Of a stretch of DNA of 31,210 nt, positions 9,820 through 21,791 are shown one piece after another. The stretch lies in contig LWCA01000345.1 of assembly GCA_001642005.1 (NCBI GenBank), positions 1 through 31,210 of the forward strand, in the 5' to 3' direction. This stretch comes from Intoshia linei. Lineage: Eukaryota; Orthonectida; Rhopaluridae. The stretch's first letter is position 1. Every line of letters begins with the position of its first letter. The notes beneath the pieces are model-generated. The model made no database searches. It saw only the letters and a program-made list of their open reading frames with translations, and had not been told where the DNA came from. The position numbers were made by a program, and so were the translations under genes.

Positions 9820-12504
9820 TTAATCCCAAATCCATCGTTGATACATGGAATTTGAACATGGAACAATAACTATTGAATCTTTATTTACATCGTATTCAAT
9901 GCATTTCTGAGTTGGTTCATGCACAATGGTAAAATTTTTCTAAAATTCAAATATTAAAAAATCGAATAATCCTTATACATATATCCAAGCTTGATTTCCT
10001 CCCATATTGTGACAGTTGAATAGAGATATATTATCTCCACTATAATCCATGCAGAAATCATCTCTACGTATTTCCTTGTTTTTTGTCATGGACCAGTACT
10101 AAATGTTTTTAAATATAGATAAAATTAAATTTAACCTGATTTCCACCTTGACCATGACATGTATAAGCAATAACGTTTTTATTCAATACTGCAGGAGAAT
10201 CTACGCACTTATTGGAATCAATGTTTTTAATCTAGAAAATATGTAATAATGACAGTTTAAATATACAAAAATAAAAATAAACCGATCCAGTTAGAATAGA
10301 TTCGGATGGAACATGTAATTCTGGGTAAACATTATCGAGATACCATTTGAAATTGTGACATTTCAATTTTTCGCGCAATTTCACACGGTCCAAAATGTCG
10401 CCATAATCCATCTATAATGACATTTAAATTTATGCAGGAAATTATTCTACATTAATTTTTCCAACCCTGTCATAATATATTTCTTTATATTCATCCATCC
10501 AAACTTCAACAAGTCGCATCGTATTTATTCTTAAAACATCTTTTCCTGGACGCCAAACATATGGTGATTTATCTCTGAATATATGACCAATTTGGGAGCA
10601 AGGTAAAGACTCGAGTCTTCCACCGCACATCCAAATCTAATTATTTTAAATAAACAAATTTTTACTCATTCTAATTATATTACGTGGTTTCTTATTAAGG
10701 GTTCCGGCGCCCAGGGGTGACGAACCAGAATTTTTAGGGTGGAGGGTGTCAGAAAATTTCATTATAAATATATATTTATAGAAATGATTCCCAATTGGGG
10801 GCTTCAAAACTATATGCCTGGGTGTCCGTGAGATTCAAATTAGAAATAGAAATAATTTTATCAACTTTTGTTTATTTTTATAGAAGAATTTTTACTATTT
10901 ATTACATAGTTGACGCATGTTGGGAATTTATCTCAAATCCTTGAAGTCTGCTAATTTTTTTTATTATTTTTTCTATTTTTTAAAACTAATTTTACCAACA
11001 CTTAATGGAAAAATCACCATTTTCCAATATTTTTTTTGAAAAATCCAATTTTACCAACGCTTAATGAAAAAATCACCATTTTCCAATATTTTTTTAATAA
11101 AAAAATTAATGAATGTATGCGAAAGACTACGTCAACTGAGCTAACTACTGTCAGTAAAAAGTACAAAACAGAAAAATTATTATCTATAAAAACCATGTTA
11201 CCAAAATTGTTTCGAAAGGGCCACACTAGTATGCTAATGTATACTGTACATTAATATAATCTAAAATGCATTAAATATACTTTAAAAGATAGTTCCAAGT
11301 TTTCTCCTCCCCAAATATCCATTCCTAATAAAAAATAATAATCAGTTTGTTTATTGAATCCATTACCTGGATCATATTTTCCTAAATATTCAAAAAATTT
11401 AGTATGAATGGTAAAAATGCCACCGGCCATGGTTGGAGATCTAAATTAATTAAAATGTATGAAAAATATTTCTAACATACTCCAATGGATCTGTACTATC
11501 ATTTCTTGGAGCTAATATTCTAAGTGGCACTGAATGCCTACATTTAATATAATAAAAAGTTTAATGGTTAAAAATGTATATATCTATAAGTACCAATTAA
11601 AAAGCATATTCCACGTAAATCCACCGATTTGAACAGAATCAAGAGGAGTTACTTTAAATTCAAAAGTGTCCTTATCAATGATATCAATCACTGGAACAAT
11701 AACATTAGTCCAATTTGCATCAATTCTGGCTAGAACTGGTTCAATCCAGTCTAAGATGGACATTAAAGTTTAATACATTTAATTATATTTTAGTAAATTG
11801 AAATTACAATAATACTACTTACGATGTAAACATTCACAATGAGAATCAAGAAATGTAAGAGTTTTTCCTATCGCAATACTAGTTCCAGTCAACCTGGCTT
11901 GAATGAGACCTTTTCTTTGATTATGCCGGATAATCTTGACTTTATTCAACTTTTTAACATAAACGGCTAATGTATCACCCAAATGAGGTAAATTGGATGC
12001 ATCGTCAACTAGAATTATTTCAGCCAAGTATTGAGGATTTGTCATATCCAAAACCGAATGAACCGTCCTAAGCAAAGTTTTCCAAGCTTCATTGTAAAAT
12101 ATAATAATGACGCTAGTATCAAGTTGTGTTTCGTTATATTTTATTTTCTTACATCTAATGATTGTTTAGTTTTATAATATAATACTCTAATTAAACCTTT
12201 CATCGCGATCATCCCGAATAAAACGTCGAACTGGAATGCGATTATTGAGATATTGATTAAACTGATGTTGTTCGTATCCGATTTCATATTCAAATTTGTC
12301 ACTGTGATTTAATTTTTTGACATTAATGTAGACTGGTCTACCACCATAGCCCAAGTATGATGTATTTGTATCAACAATGGTAAAGATTGGTGTGGTTTTA
12401 TAATATGTAAGGTATTCAAACTCAAAAAAATAAAATAAAAGACAAATTAATGCCAAGAAAATGAAAAATATTATCACTTTAAATATCTTTCTAGGTACAA
12501 ACAT
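9820..12504 (-). CDS. GALNT: Polypeptide N-acetylgalactosaminyltransferase (complete, 11 exons)
   Basis: The enzyme transfers GalNAc from UDP-GalNAc to Ser/Thr of proteins in the Golgi, starting mucin-type O-glycans. Exons: 12504-12197, 12154-11823, 11750-11594, 11537-11481, 11440-11367, 11324-11281, 10636-10466, 10411-10283, 10231-10136, 10098-9979, 9939-9820. The joined frame encodes 535 aa, close to the family's usual 560-600. Residues about 7-27 are a hydrophobic type II membrane anchor. The GT27 domain shows [18 protein letters not shown], the metal-binding DSH at 206-208 (DSHCE), [16 protein letters not shown] at 314-323 and H342 in GHIF. A ricin-B lectin domain (about 425-535) has three QxW motifs (QYW 456, QAW 492, QRW 530). 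Nine of ten introns are 37-72 bp. Intron 6 is 644 bp and contains repeats. One donor is GTTGGA. The ATG follows an in-frame AT-rich leader. It looks intact and functional. Paralogue number cannot be assigned. Confidence 0.93.
10985..11105 (+). repeat. Short 'tttaccaa' unit array in GALNT intron 6
   Basis: Two to three units of the dispersed array family (aattttaccaac-cttaatg-gaaaaatcaccattttccaat) lie in the only long intron of the GALNT gene (10637-11280). The repeated 'aaaaatcaccattttccaatattttttt' theme occurs twice in tandem. A GC-rich patch with cccaggggtgacg near 10712 may be one end of the carrier element. No partner end was found. Confidence 0.55.
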
Positions 12505-13336
12505 TGTGACTTAAAATTTTTGATAAAATTTCCACATATCAATCTATGACAAAAACTATGACAAATTGTAAAAGGAGAATTGTGAAATCAGTAATATAAA
12601 TTATACATACCAACGGATTATAACTTTTATAAATTGTATACTGATTTGTTGCTAATTTATCAATTGTTCAATAGTTTTAATTTTTTAATTGTGAAATATT
12701 GTTAGTTGTGTATTCCGATATTAAAAAATGTGTTGCAATGTTTTATTCAATTAAATTTTTATATTACAGCAAAATTATCAATATTATTGGTTTCGTGTAA
12801 AATCAAAAAAGCAACATTGAGATAATTAATCGCAAAACTAATTTTAATAAAGCAATACAATATAAATATCATAAAACTTAAATGGCACAATACATTATTC
12901 AATTTGATATGATAGAGAGGAAAAATTATTGATTCATCGGAAAATTTTAATTTGATTCATTCTATAGTCAATTATTTAAATTATCAATCATTTTTTAAAT
13001 TAAAATACAGTAACACAAATTTACATTTGAATATAAAAAAAGATACTTAAATATCAATAAAAATAAATTTTTGATGGAAACATGATAAACGATTTTAAAT
13101 TATTGGAATGATGGGAAAAGTACAATTTTCGCTAATACAATTTTGATTCGTTGAAGGTTTTGATTCGATGCGAACAGTGATTTGTTTGTTTTTTTTTTGA
13201 TACTTATTTTGTAATTATTAGTATCATAATTATATCGACTCGGTTCAAGCATTTATATTTAAGTAAACCTTAAAAATAGGTTTACAAATAAATAACATAT
13301 GTCATGTAAACAAATAATCAATAATATTTAATTATT
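12505..13336. other. GALNT-MPI intergenic region
   Basis: This AT-rich intergenic stretch lies upstream of the GALNT start and downstream of the MPI stop. An ATTAAA at 13327-13332 (minus strand) sits just after the MPI stop and could be its polyadenylation signal. No gene, RNA gene or repeat was recognised, and no core promoter motif can be told from background. Confidence 0.5.
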
Positions 13337-16300
13337 TTAATAAAACAAACTGTAACTGATAAAAATCAAACATTCATCATTATCATTTTTGGGGAAAAAA
13401 GAAAAATTTTGGCCCACTGCATTAGAGCCATTTTCTTGATAATTATGAGAATAAAAAAACAAACTTCCCTTATTAACAATTTGGTCTTTTCCACCAAAAT
13501 TAATAATTGTAGAATTTAAACAAAATATAATTGAATCGTTTTTCAATGTAATTTCAGTATTTCGATTATGAGTGTTAGATTTATTTTTTTCATATTTTGG
13601 AATCTAAATTTAAGAAAAATTAACTCATCACTTTATAAATAACTAGGTTAACTGTTATGTACTTGTGTTATGTTAATATTAAAAATAAAGTAAAAAAAGT
13701 CCAATCCTAAAAATTGTCATAAATAGCATAAATTCCAGAAAAATTTTGTCATTTTTAATGTGATGATATATATTCAGTACCAATTTAATAAATACTTAAA
13801 AATACCAATTGTGTATGAATAATTAACCGAATCTTCACTGTATAAACATTAATTAGTCGAATTTTTCCAAAATTGCAAAGGATTGTAATAAATATAAAAA
13901 TGATATTAACAAAGTTATTTTAGTTTCTATTTAAATTGTATTCAAACTTCTGAAAATGAGAATTTGAAATTTAAAAATTGCGTAGCAATGAAAAAAATTC
14001 CGAAAGAATGAATTATGTACATTTTCACCCATATTTCTTTATTGGAAATGTGTAAACGTTCACTGCACATTTTTTTTGAAATTGAAATTTTGAATTTGTA
14101 AAATCAATGTTTACATTTTCATATTTTATTTTAATCGAAATATTTGAAAAATATTGGTTGATAATATTTTAAAAATTATTTTTTATCGGAAATGCGAAGA
14201 TTTCTCGTTTATCATTTACCGTTCATTATTTCACATTTTTTGTTTTACATATTTGTTAATAAAATATTTCGGAAAAAAAATATGAATACTAAAAAATTTT
14301 TTGACCGTGAAGTCGTCACTTATTCGAATTGAAATTTTTTGTGTGTGTTAACAGGATACAACTGTACCACCTGTAATTTTTCAAATTCTAGGGCTGTTTT
14401 CGAACTCGTTTGATTTTCAAAAAGAGGGACAACTGGGGTTTTTGACCCGTAAGATGTGGAATTGGGAGGTTGAAATTTATTTTGCTAACACCCCGGAAAA
14501 AACTGTAATTAAAATGTGGACATTATAAAATTCTAAGACGGGTAGTTATTTATATAAAGTGGAACACACACACACAAACAAAAATAGCGTAGCATATTAT
14601 AATATTTGGATACTGTAATACTAGTTATATAATTATATAAGTAAGGATAATGTAATGTATATATGTAAATTTAATTAAATCATTTTTTCTAATTTTAATT
14701 CTAATTTTCATCACCTATGCCTCCTCTACATCGAAATTAATGATAATCTAATAAAAGTTTTGTGGCAATTACTCGAATCTTTTATTTTGTAGTCAAATAT
14801 TATATATCGCAAATTTATTTCTTAGTGAATATAAAAAACATCGTGAAAACTGATTAATTATGAATATTATCTTGGTTAAAATATTCTTATAAGTACAAGT
14901 GTATTACAATTATTTATTAAGTAGTAAGTAAAATATTGCAATTATTGGAGAAATGATTGCAATAATTTATTTTTGAAATTTTTTTTGCAATATTATTGCA
15001 ATAAAACAATGATTGGGCCTGGTCGTAACACATAAAATTAGCTGGGACGTATTAGTGCACACGGCGCAAATGTTGAGAAACACTGGTGTAAATAAATGAA
15101 ATTAAAAAACTCACCATTATTTTCATCACATTAAAATCCAAACAACTGGGAGATGGTTGGTAAATGCTGACATGTTGTTTGATAATGCGTGGAATGACAA
15201 TATATTTAGATGGGTGAGATTTATCAAAAATAAGTGAATCATTTAACATTCTATCTTCATCTTTACTAACCAATTTCAAGAAAATATCATAATCTATAAA
15301 TTTCGGGGTTAATCCGGCACGTATAACGTTGTCTGATGAAGCCATACATTCTATACAATCTAACATGGTAAAATTAATATACAAATGTAAATGGCAATAT
15401 ATTACCTATAATTATATTAAATAGTCACTATCAGGAATTATAATTATTTGATTGCAACCAATTTAATTGCAATAAATTGGTTTTTTGAAATATAAAAAAA
15501 TTTCAATTAATTGAAAAATTAATATTTAGCAAAAAATTAATTGGTTTATACAAAATAATTGATTGCAATCAATTATTTCCAATCCTTGGTCACTATATAT
15601 CACTTTTTTACTTTAAAAGTAGACTAATTCGTATCTAAATCTTTTTCAAACCTCAAAGCAAAAAATTGAAATCATAAACTTTATGATAAAACGTAAAAAT
15701 TAAGGTTAATTTTTAAAAATAATATCAAAACTTAATACATTCAATAAATTTTAGCAACCATTGCAAATTGCAATGCACCAATGCATTGCTGAATATAATA
15801 ATAATAAATATGTATAATATGAAATGTAATTACCTCCAGAAAAATAGCAATGTGGAACATTAGCTGGTAAATATAAACTTTCATATGCATTTAATGTAAT
15901 TTTATTTAAAAAGAATGCACTAAATGTCCCAATATCACCAGGATATATTCTGTACATCAACAAAAAGGCGTCTTCAATTTCACTGAGTTTTTTTGAATTT
16001 AGAGAATCTAAAAAATATTCAAAATGATTAAGAATAATCCTACTCACATACTTGTATACTTATTTTTTTGTAACCATTTATTTCTGAAAATAAGAGGCGT
16101 ATGTTTTAAAAACCCCAATTTCTAATACAGTTTTTTGAGAGTGGTGTGTTATAGTAAATTTCATTTTGATAAATATCATTATTCAATGTCAGAAACCAAA
16201 ATTACCATTTTTTTTAAAATAAAATAAGTTCTTAGAATTTTCAAAAGCATACATTCTAGAAAAGTGTTTAACATCATTAACATTATCTTAATCTTAACGT

Positions 16301-17212
16301 CATGGTCAAACCAGAAACTATACTTTTTTTTTATAAATGAAAACAGTATATGATTTGATGAATGATGTCGATTTAAAAAAAGAAAAATTTTATAATACAT
16401 AGCATGAGTCATCCTCATGTTAAGTTAAATAAAATCTACTGCAAGAATAACCAATTTCATTAAAAATGGCTTTAGCCATTAAGACAAATTTTCCTCTTTG
16501 ATTGTCATACATTTTAAACAAAACTTGAAAAAGCTGAAAAGAACTAAATTGATCGATATCGGTAGTACTATACAGAGCAGCAAAGTTTTTATATTCTAAA
16601 AATATATAACATAAATTAAAAATATAAAAAAATCAAACTATGAATATATTGACATATAAATTTTCGATTTCTAAATCCTACAAAAGCTTCAAATTTATTC
16701 AATGCAACGACCATTTCTGGTTTATGATTATCATCTCCATAAATATTTGGATATAATTTATTAAGTATTGTAGCGTTTGTTTTATTTGGATGAATTTGTA
16801 TAGATAATGGTTCATTTATGCTTAAAACTTTCATTAGAAAAGGTAATTTTCGATTTAGTTTATTTTTTAAAGTATTTTTATTATTTTTTTTCAAATCATC
16901 ATTCCATACATAATTCATTCCTCTTTTATGAGTTCCCATCCACAACTAAAATAAATAGATAATGGTAAAAGTGAAATCAAAAATCACAAATTAAAATAGT
17001 TGACTATCCACCATTTATATAGTCAAAAATTTAAATTTAAAATAACTCAGAGAAAAATTGGCAACCTCGGCATAATGAGTGTTTGGATCACAATCAAATT
17101 TTGATATACATCCCGGTGCCAATTTTGAAATTATGCTTTTAGATCCAATTCTGCCCCAAGAGTAATTTTGTACTGCTGCATTTAATCTCCACACTAAAAT
17201 TGAACATGTCAT
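13337..17212 (-). CDS. MPI: Mannose-6-phosphate isomerase (complete, 6 exons)
   Basis: This cytosolic zinc enzyme interconverts fructose-6-phosphate and mannose-6-phosphate, feeding GDP-mannose and protein glycosylation. Exons: 17212-17066, 16945-16639, 16595-16440, 16058-15834, 15359-15115, 13603-13337. The joined frame gives 448 aa, against about 423 in human. N-terminal AAVQNYSWG and YAELWMGTHKRG are family signatures. Zinc ligands by alignment are Q99 and H101 (SIQIHPNK), E126 (NHKPEM) and H273 (VPHCYF). Catalytic R292 lies in VIRAGLTPK. The C-terminal cupin ends with ECLIFISYSLFY. Introns are 120, 43, 381, 474 and 1511 bp. Intron 1 uses a weak GTTGCC donor. The exon 3-4 junction uses an AAG acceptor and is the least certain. 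Intron 3 holds a diverged R1 relative and intron 5 a full-length inverted R1 copy. All catalytic residues are present, so it is probably functional. Confidence 0.92.
13674..14648 (-). mobile_element. R1 element, inverted, inside MPI intron 5
   Basis: A full-length copy (975 bp) in reverse orientation matches the 5596-6620 copy from atccttacttatataa (at 14648) to tttttaatatta (at 13674). The sub-terminal hairpin ATTGC-gta-GCAAT lies at about 13976-13988. A ca/tg tract near 14565 corresponds to the TGTG tract of the other copies. It makes up two thirds of the 1511-bp intron. Confidence 0.75.
15000..15085 (-). mobile_element. Solitary hAT-like terminus in MPI intron 5
   Basis: Read on the minus strand from 15085, the sequence begins CAGTGTTTCTCAACATTTGC and continues GCGCCGTGTGCAC, a typical hAT terminal form. 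No matching opposite end or duplicated copy of the flanking gtgtaaat (15086-15093) was found, so this is probably a truncated remnant. It lies 30 bases inside the intron from the exon 5 donor. Confidence 0.45.
15553..15578. repeat. 26-bp perfect palindrome in MPI intron 4
   Basis: The half-site aaataattgattg is followed directly by its exact reverse complement. Related attgcaat-rich sequence surrounds it (15440-15560) and recurs in intron 5 near 14930-15005. Function is unknown; it may be a remnant of a mobile element. Confidence 0.7.
16105..16345 (+). repeat. Diverged R1 relative in MPI intron 3
   Basis: The order of blocks matches R1: 'taatacagttttttgag', a gap, then 'catcattaacattatctta' and 'cgtcatggtcaaacc'. 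Substitutions are heavy. It accounts for most of the 381-bp intron. A similar diverged copy lies at 17985-18215. Confidence 0.45.
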
Positions 17213-17462
17213 GTTATTTTCCTATAATTATAATTATAGGAGAAATCCATTTCTAATTAATAAAAATTTTGGATGAAATGAGAAATTGTGAAGCAAAAAA
17301 TAGAATACACTATTACCAGTCTTGTACTATTATTTTCAAAAACATATATTATAGGTTAGGGTCTATTGTCCTTTATTTTCAAAAAATTGACTTATTATAA
17401 ATTATTTACTTTTGCAGACCATAATTACAATAAATAATATATGATAATCAATTATAATTGAC

Positions 17463-17735
17463 TAGGGCCGTTTTCATTTAAAAAAGAAAGGTAATTTGGG
17501 GTTTTGGCCCTGTAGATATAATTTTTTTTTAAATTTTAAAACTCGTTTGATTTTCAAAACAAGGGACAACTGGGGTTTTTGATCCGTAAGATGTGAAATT
17601 AGGAGGTTGAAATTAAGTTTGCGCACACCCCCGGAAAAATGTGAACTTTATAAAATTCTAAGACGGGTAGTTATTTAAATAAAGCGTAACACACACACAA
17701 ACAAAAATCGTGTAGCATATCATATAAGTTAGGAT
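17463..17735 (-). repeat. R1 copy, truncated, inverted
   Basis: It matches the first third of R1 in reverse: 'aggattaacttatat'-like start at 17735, ca-repeat tract near 17690, 'aaaattctaagacgggtag', the ccccgg block and 'gggacaactggggttttt', ending near the 'gggccgttttcattt' block. The remainder of the element is absent. It lies just upstream of the MPI start. Confidence 0.65.
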
Positions 17736-17984
17736 TATTTCATTCATTTTATCGAATTACATAAATTTCAAGTATATTAGAATAATAATGTATAATACCA
17801 ATATAAATTTTTTTTCGTTTTTTAATTACAGAAAAAAAAAGTTTTAAATTTACTTGCCTAAAATTGAAGTTCTCTGAGTTTAATTAGTAATTACCGTTTA
17901 TTTTAAAAATTAAGTCTTAAAATTTAAAATAATTAATTATAATTTTGTTTAATTATTATTATAATTATTAATTAGTCTAGAATT

Positions 17985-18215
17985 AATAGTTTTGTGAGAG
18001 TGATATTTGATAGCAAATTTTATTTTCAGAAATTCAGCCCTTCAGTATGAAAAAAAACCTAATTATTCTTATTCTAAAAATTTTAAGCAACATAAATTCT
18101 GAAACGCGTTTTAAAACATTTAACAATCTCAACCTCCGAAACATACATCTTCATGGTTAAAACCACAAATTATTTATTTTTTTTTAAAAATTAAAAAAGT
18201 CTATATTTTTGAAAC
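17985..18215 (+). repeat. Diverged R1 relative
   Basis: It shares block order with the copy in MPI intron 3, including 'aacaatctcaacctccgaaa' and 'cttcatggttaaaaccacaa'. Strong divergence suggests an old insertion. Confidence 0.4.
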
Positions 18216-19439
18216 GAAACAATTTTGAAATAATATAAAAAACTATCCCTCCTTTCTATTATCTTGATCGCTATCCTCATTTTCGAGTTCGCCATATATT
18301 TAAATCTTTTCTATATCAAGCAATACATATAATCTACCAAAAACAATGCGAAGATTTAGCTTCTCATTTCAAAGCAACAATAACGATCCCATTAAAATTA
18401 ATGAAATAAATTTGTTCAATTGTTATGCAAAAGTTTTTCGCTACTACTTAATTCGTCTATTTTCTGAGTCTTTAACATAATATTTGAATAGTCTATTTTT
18501 AATTAATAAATTTGGTGGTATAACCAGGGCTACTACATTTTCCTATATTTTTCAATGGAAAATAGATAATATATCTACTGGATATTGCAGTAGTACTTAT
18601 AAAGCTTTTGGTGGATATGATAGTTGACACGTTTTTATTTTTATAAAGGTTTGAAGTAAGTACAGACAGGGTCGTGGAGAGAATCATATGCCCCGTGTCT
18701 ACAATTATGAGGGCCTACTTTTTTAATTTATTAATAGGTATTGATGAAAAATTTCTCAAGTATATCATGATTTCGATAATCAATGATTTCTAATGGTTAT
18801 TTTTGTATTTTTGTTATTATAATGGTTGAAATATCGATTAATTAATGTATAGAGTAATTAATGTCCATTTTTAAAAAAATTTTTATCAAGGCCTATACTT
18901 TCCATCAAGCCCGGGCCTAATGCTGGCTCTCCAAAAGCATTATTATGACCAAATGAGCTTTAATTCTTAAATTGTATCCGTTTAATTTAAGTAACTAGTT
19001 AACACTTTATTTGTAATTAATATTGTATTAATTGATTTTTAATCAGGGGTGCATAGTCATTAAGATCAATATTTGGGGTGCACAGGTCCAAAAACCACTA
19101 AATGTAAGAAAAAGTACCAAAAACTAAAGGAACCAACCCGTAAAGAACCACTGCTCTAGACGATAAATTTGCGAATTTTTATAGCTATTTGTATAAAAAA
19201 TTTTATATTTAAAATAATATTTTTAAGAAAATTGTCATATATTTGTTACTGTGAGCAATATATTGTTAAAAACTTTAGAGGCGATGCCTCAGGGTTTTTT
19301 AACAGTTGAGAAGTTAGATTGGGTGCAAATTTAATATTTTCAAAATTTTCATATGGTGGAAGGGTGCACTTTTAATTATATAAATTTGTTCACACTCCTA
19401 ATATGCATATTATGTAATAAAAATTCAATTTAGTACAGG
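18216..19439. other. Intergenic, repeat remnants, no gene
   Basis: No gene is seen. Possible transposon ends are CAGGGTCGTGGAGAGAATCA near 18667 and, on the opposite strand, GGAGAGCCAGCATTAGGCCC near 18940, too dissimilar to pair with confidence. CAGTGGTTCTTTACGGGTTG on the minus strand ending near 19152 resembles a hAT terminus. Two 'gggtgca' segments lie near 19047 and 19365. The 18499-18687 open frame is not recognisable as protein. Confidence 0.4.
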
Positions 19440-19615
19440 TAGAAAAATTCAGTTTTACAAACCCTTTAGAGATAATTCTCGTTTTACCAACAATAAAAAG
19501 AAAAATTCAGTTTTACCAACCATAAAAAGAAAAATCCGGTTTTACCAACCCATTATGGAAAATTCCACTTTCCCCAGCCCTAACAAAACTTTTCAGCAAA
19601 AACTAAATTTTTTTA
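19440..19615 (+). repeat. 'tttaccaa' tandem array
   Basis: Four to five units of about 30 bases repeat gaaaaattcagttttaccaa with a short spacer (aaccctttagaga, caataaaaa, cataaaaa, cccattatg). Units here are better conserved than at 8500. This array lies downstream of the GTF2H2 stop. Confidence 0.7.
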
Positions 19616-19911
19616 AGTTTTATTTCATTAACAGGGACCAAGAAATTTGGTATTTTTTTGTATTTACACTGCATTCAATTTTATATTATTATTATTTTAT
19701 ATTTTTTGGTATTTAGAAAAATTGTTGTCAAACAACTGAGGATTTGTCTGAAAATCATCAAAAGTTGATTCACTACTTTAGTTTTTTGAGCCATAAAGGA
19801 GGCTCCCTGTAAATAAAAAATTTCTGTAATAGTGAAAATATATATTTTTTTAAAATTTGTACAAACAATAACTAGTAATACATTAATAATTCTTAAATAT
19901 AAATACATTAG

Positions 19912-21402
19912 TTAATTGCATTCAGGGCAAAATGAAAGAGAATTAACAATAAGCTCTTTACAATCACCACACATATACTTTTTACATTTTTCGCAATTAT
20001 ACCATTCCGCCGACCCAACATCCAAGCTCTCTTGTAAATTACAACCCAAGCACACGTAAACAGCGTCCTCATCAATCGTAGAATCAATTTTCACATCAAT
20101 AGGTTTAATATAAATTGGTGGTGTAGTAAAATGAGAGGATTGAATAATTTGAGACGGTGAGAGTAAAAGCAAATCACAAGAAGTACAATAAACCGGTAAG
20201 CTACAAAACCTGGTTTTGCATTGTGGGCACAAATAACCATCTGAATTTAAAAAATGTTTACTCTTATCGTATTTATTGAAACCAATGTGACATTCACAAA
20301 CATTTACGACGAGTTCATTAGATTGGTGAGTGCGTTTATTATTTTTGGGATTAGAAATTAAATCAATTTCAGTAGGCTGATATAAATTTACAATATCATT
20401 TTCTATTTTCATTTTCTTTGAAGTGGAATATTCATGCGTCGAGTACAATTGTTTCAAAGGAAAAGCGACTTTAATCAGAGAATTATCGACATATTTGGAC
20501 AAGACGGTAGGTTTAAGAAGTTGATTCAAACATTTTGATATTTCAGTAGGTGAAGACACAACCTTATAAGTTCCTTGACAAACTCTAGTTAAAACATCAA
20601 TAATGTGAATTTTAGAAAAGAATCCAATTGCATTCACTTTAATTGGGACATTTTTAGAAAGTTTTTCCAATTTCTTATTATTTGAACCGATTGAGCAAAC
20701 TTTTAGTTTCTTAATAGTCATATTAATGTCTGCTGGATCACAAGTGTTCATTGCTGACCAAATTACAACAAATTCTAGAGTACTATACTTGTTAACGTGT
20801 GGGATTTCATGATATGCACATTCCAGCGCATTCTGTAAAGAGGGTTCTCCTTTTCCAGCCACAGTGACAAGTTCCGTCAATTCTTTATACATTTTATCTT
20901 TTTTAAATAAATCAAAATATTTTAACGAGTTTTCACCCAGTAAATTATTTGGATCATGATTTGATTTAATAATACCAGAAAAAGCGAAATTGATGGCCAA
21001 TTTTAAATATTTTGCACTAAAATTAAAAGATGAAATCAAATAGGCTTTTCGGTTAGCTGTACCAACTATTGCTATTCTACTTAATGGATTTTCACTTGTA
21101 AATTTATCGACATAATTTAGTAGAGCCGATTCGATTAATACTGGTCTAGATGGCCGTAAATCGGATTGAATTAATGCTGCCGAAAAATCAATTATAAATA
21201 CAACGTCTCTAACTATTCCTAGACGTCTACCAAGAGTATTCTTAGTTTCATTTTCACATTTATTTGATTTTTTCTCAGCATTTTTCGGGTCTTTTAATTT
21301 GTCAGATATTCGGTATAACGATCCATTTTCAGATAAATTGATCGATAACCAGCTATGCTCGTATTCATCTTCCCAAGTATAATTTGCTGCGTCAATGTTC
21401 AT
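19912..21402 (-). CDS. GTF2H2: TFIIH core subunit p44 (GTF2H2/Ssl1 homologue), intronless
   Basis: p44 binds and stimulates the XPD helicase in TFIIH, acting in RNA polymerase II initiation and nucleotide-excision repair. A single uninterrupted frame of 496 aa starts at an ATG. The Ssl1-like vWA domain spans about 61-295: VRDVVFIIDFSAALIQSDLR at 65-84, NPLSRIAIVG at 105-114, GEPSLQNAL at 185-193, NTCDPADI at 219-226 and GTYKVV at 277-282. The C-terminal zinc region (about 369-496) has a CPQC...C...CTSC block at 392-409, CLGC at 451-454, and a final NCEKCKKYMCGDC...CPEC block at 469-495 that fits the p44 C4/RING-like module. It is about 100 residues longer than human p44 (395 aa), with insertions near 143-182 and 316-362. 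The lack of introns contrasts with neighbouring genes. No decay is seen, so a retained retrocopy or simple intron loss are both possible. Confidence 0.9.
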   Translation of the reverse strand: MNIDAANYTWEDEYEHSWLSINLSENGSLYRISDKLKDPKNAEKKSNKCENETKNTLGRRLGIVRDVVFIIDFSAALIQSDLRPSRPVLIESALLNYVDKFTSENPLSRIAIVGTANRKAYLISSFNFSAKYLKLAINFAFSGIIKSNHDPNNLLGENSLKYFDLFKKDKMYKELTELVTVAGKGEPSLQNALECAYHEIPHVNKYSTLEFVVIWSAMNTCDPADINMTIKKLKVCSIGSNNKKLEKLSKNVPIKVNAIGFFSKIHIIDVLTRVCQGTYKVVSSPTEISKCLNQLLKPTVLSKYVDNSLIKVAFPLKQLYSTHEYSTSKKMKIENDIVNLYQPTEIDLISNPKNNKRTHQSNELVVNVCECHIGFNKYDKSKHFLNSDGYLCPQCKTRFCSLPVYCTSCDLLLLSPSQIIQSSHFTTPPIYIKPIDVKIDSTIDEDAVYVCLGCNLQESLDVGSAEWYNCEKCKKYMCGDCKELIVNSLSFCPECN

Positions 21403-21791
21403 TAATTTGAAATTTATTCGTTACAATTACAATACTAAACAAATCAAATTGTTATTTAGTATGATGATTAAATTAATTTAAAATTAAAACTTAATTTTTT
21501 CATAATCAAATAAAATAATAAATTACATTGATCATCCTGCTCCATCGATTTGTTATGTAATTACTTAAATATTTGATAATATTTTAATATTGATGCAAAC
21601 TTTTTATTTATTGGTTGTTATGTTTCGTGTTCAATGAACATTGTTCATTTTAGACTAAAATGTAGTTTCTAATCCTCGATATTAATTGAGTACATTTGTA
21701 TTGTAGAATGTCCAAATTTTAATTTTAAATTTACAACCTTCCACCAATTCGAACCGTCTACAGGGTTAGAATTTCCAAGGCTTAGATTGTT
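21403..21791. other. Intergenic region between GTF2H2 and the RhoGAP gene
   Basis: A 389-base AT-rich gap between two genes on the same strand presumably holds the GTF2H2 promoter and the RhoGAP 3' UTR. It contains an inverted motif, ttcaatgaacattgttca-like, near 21630-21650. No other structure was found. Confidence 0.45.

Noticed and set aside
11014-11254. Overlapping open frames on both strands in GALNT intron 6
   Set aside because: They are caused by the repeat unit array and lie wholly inside a well-defined intron.
18499-18687. Minus-strand 62-codon open frame
   Set aside because: It is Ser/Thr-rich without a motif and overlaps transposon-like terminal sequence.
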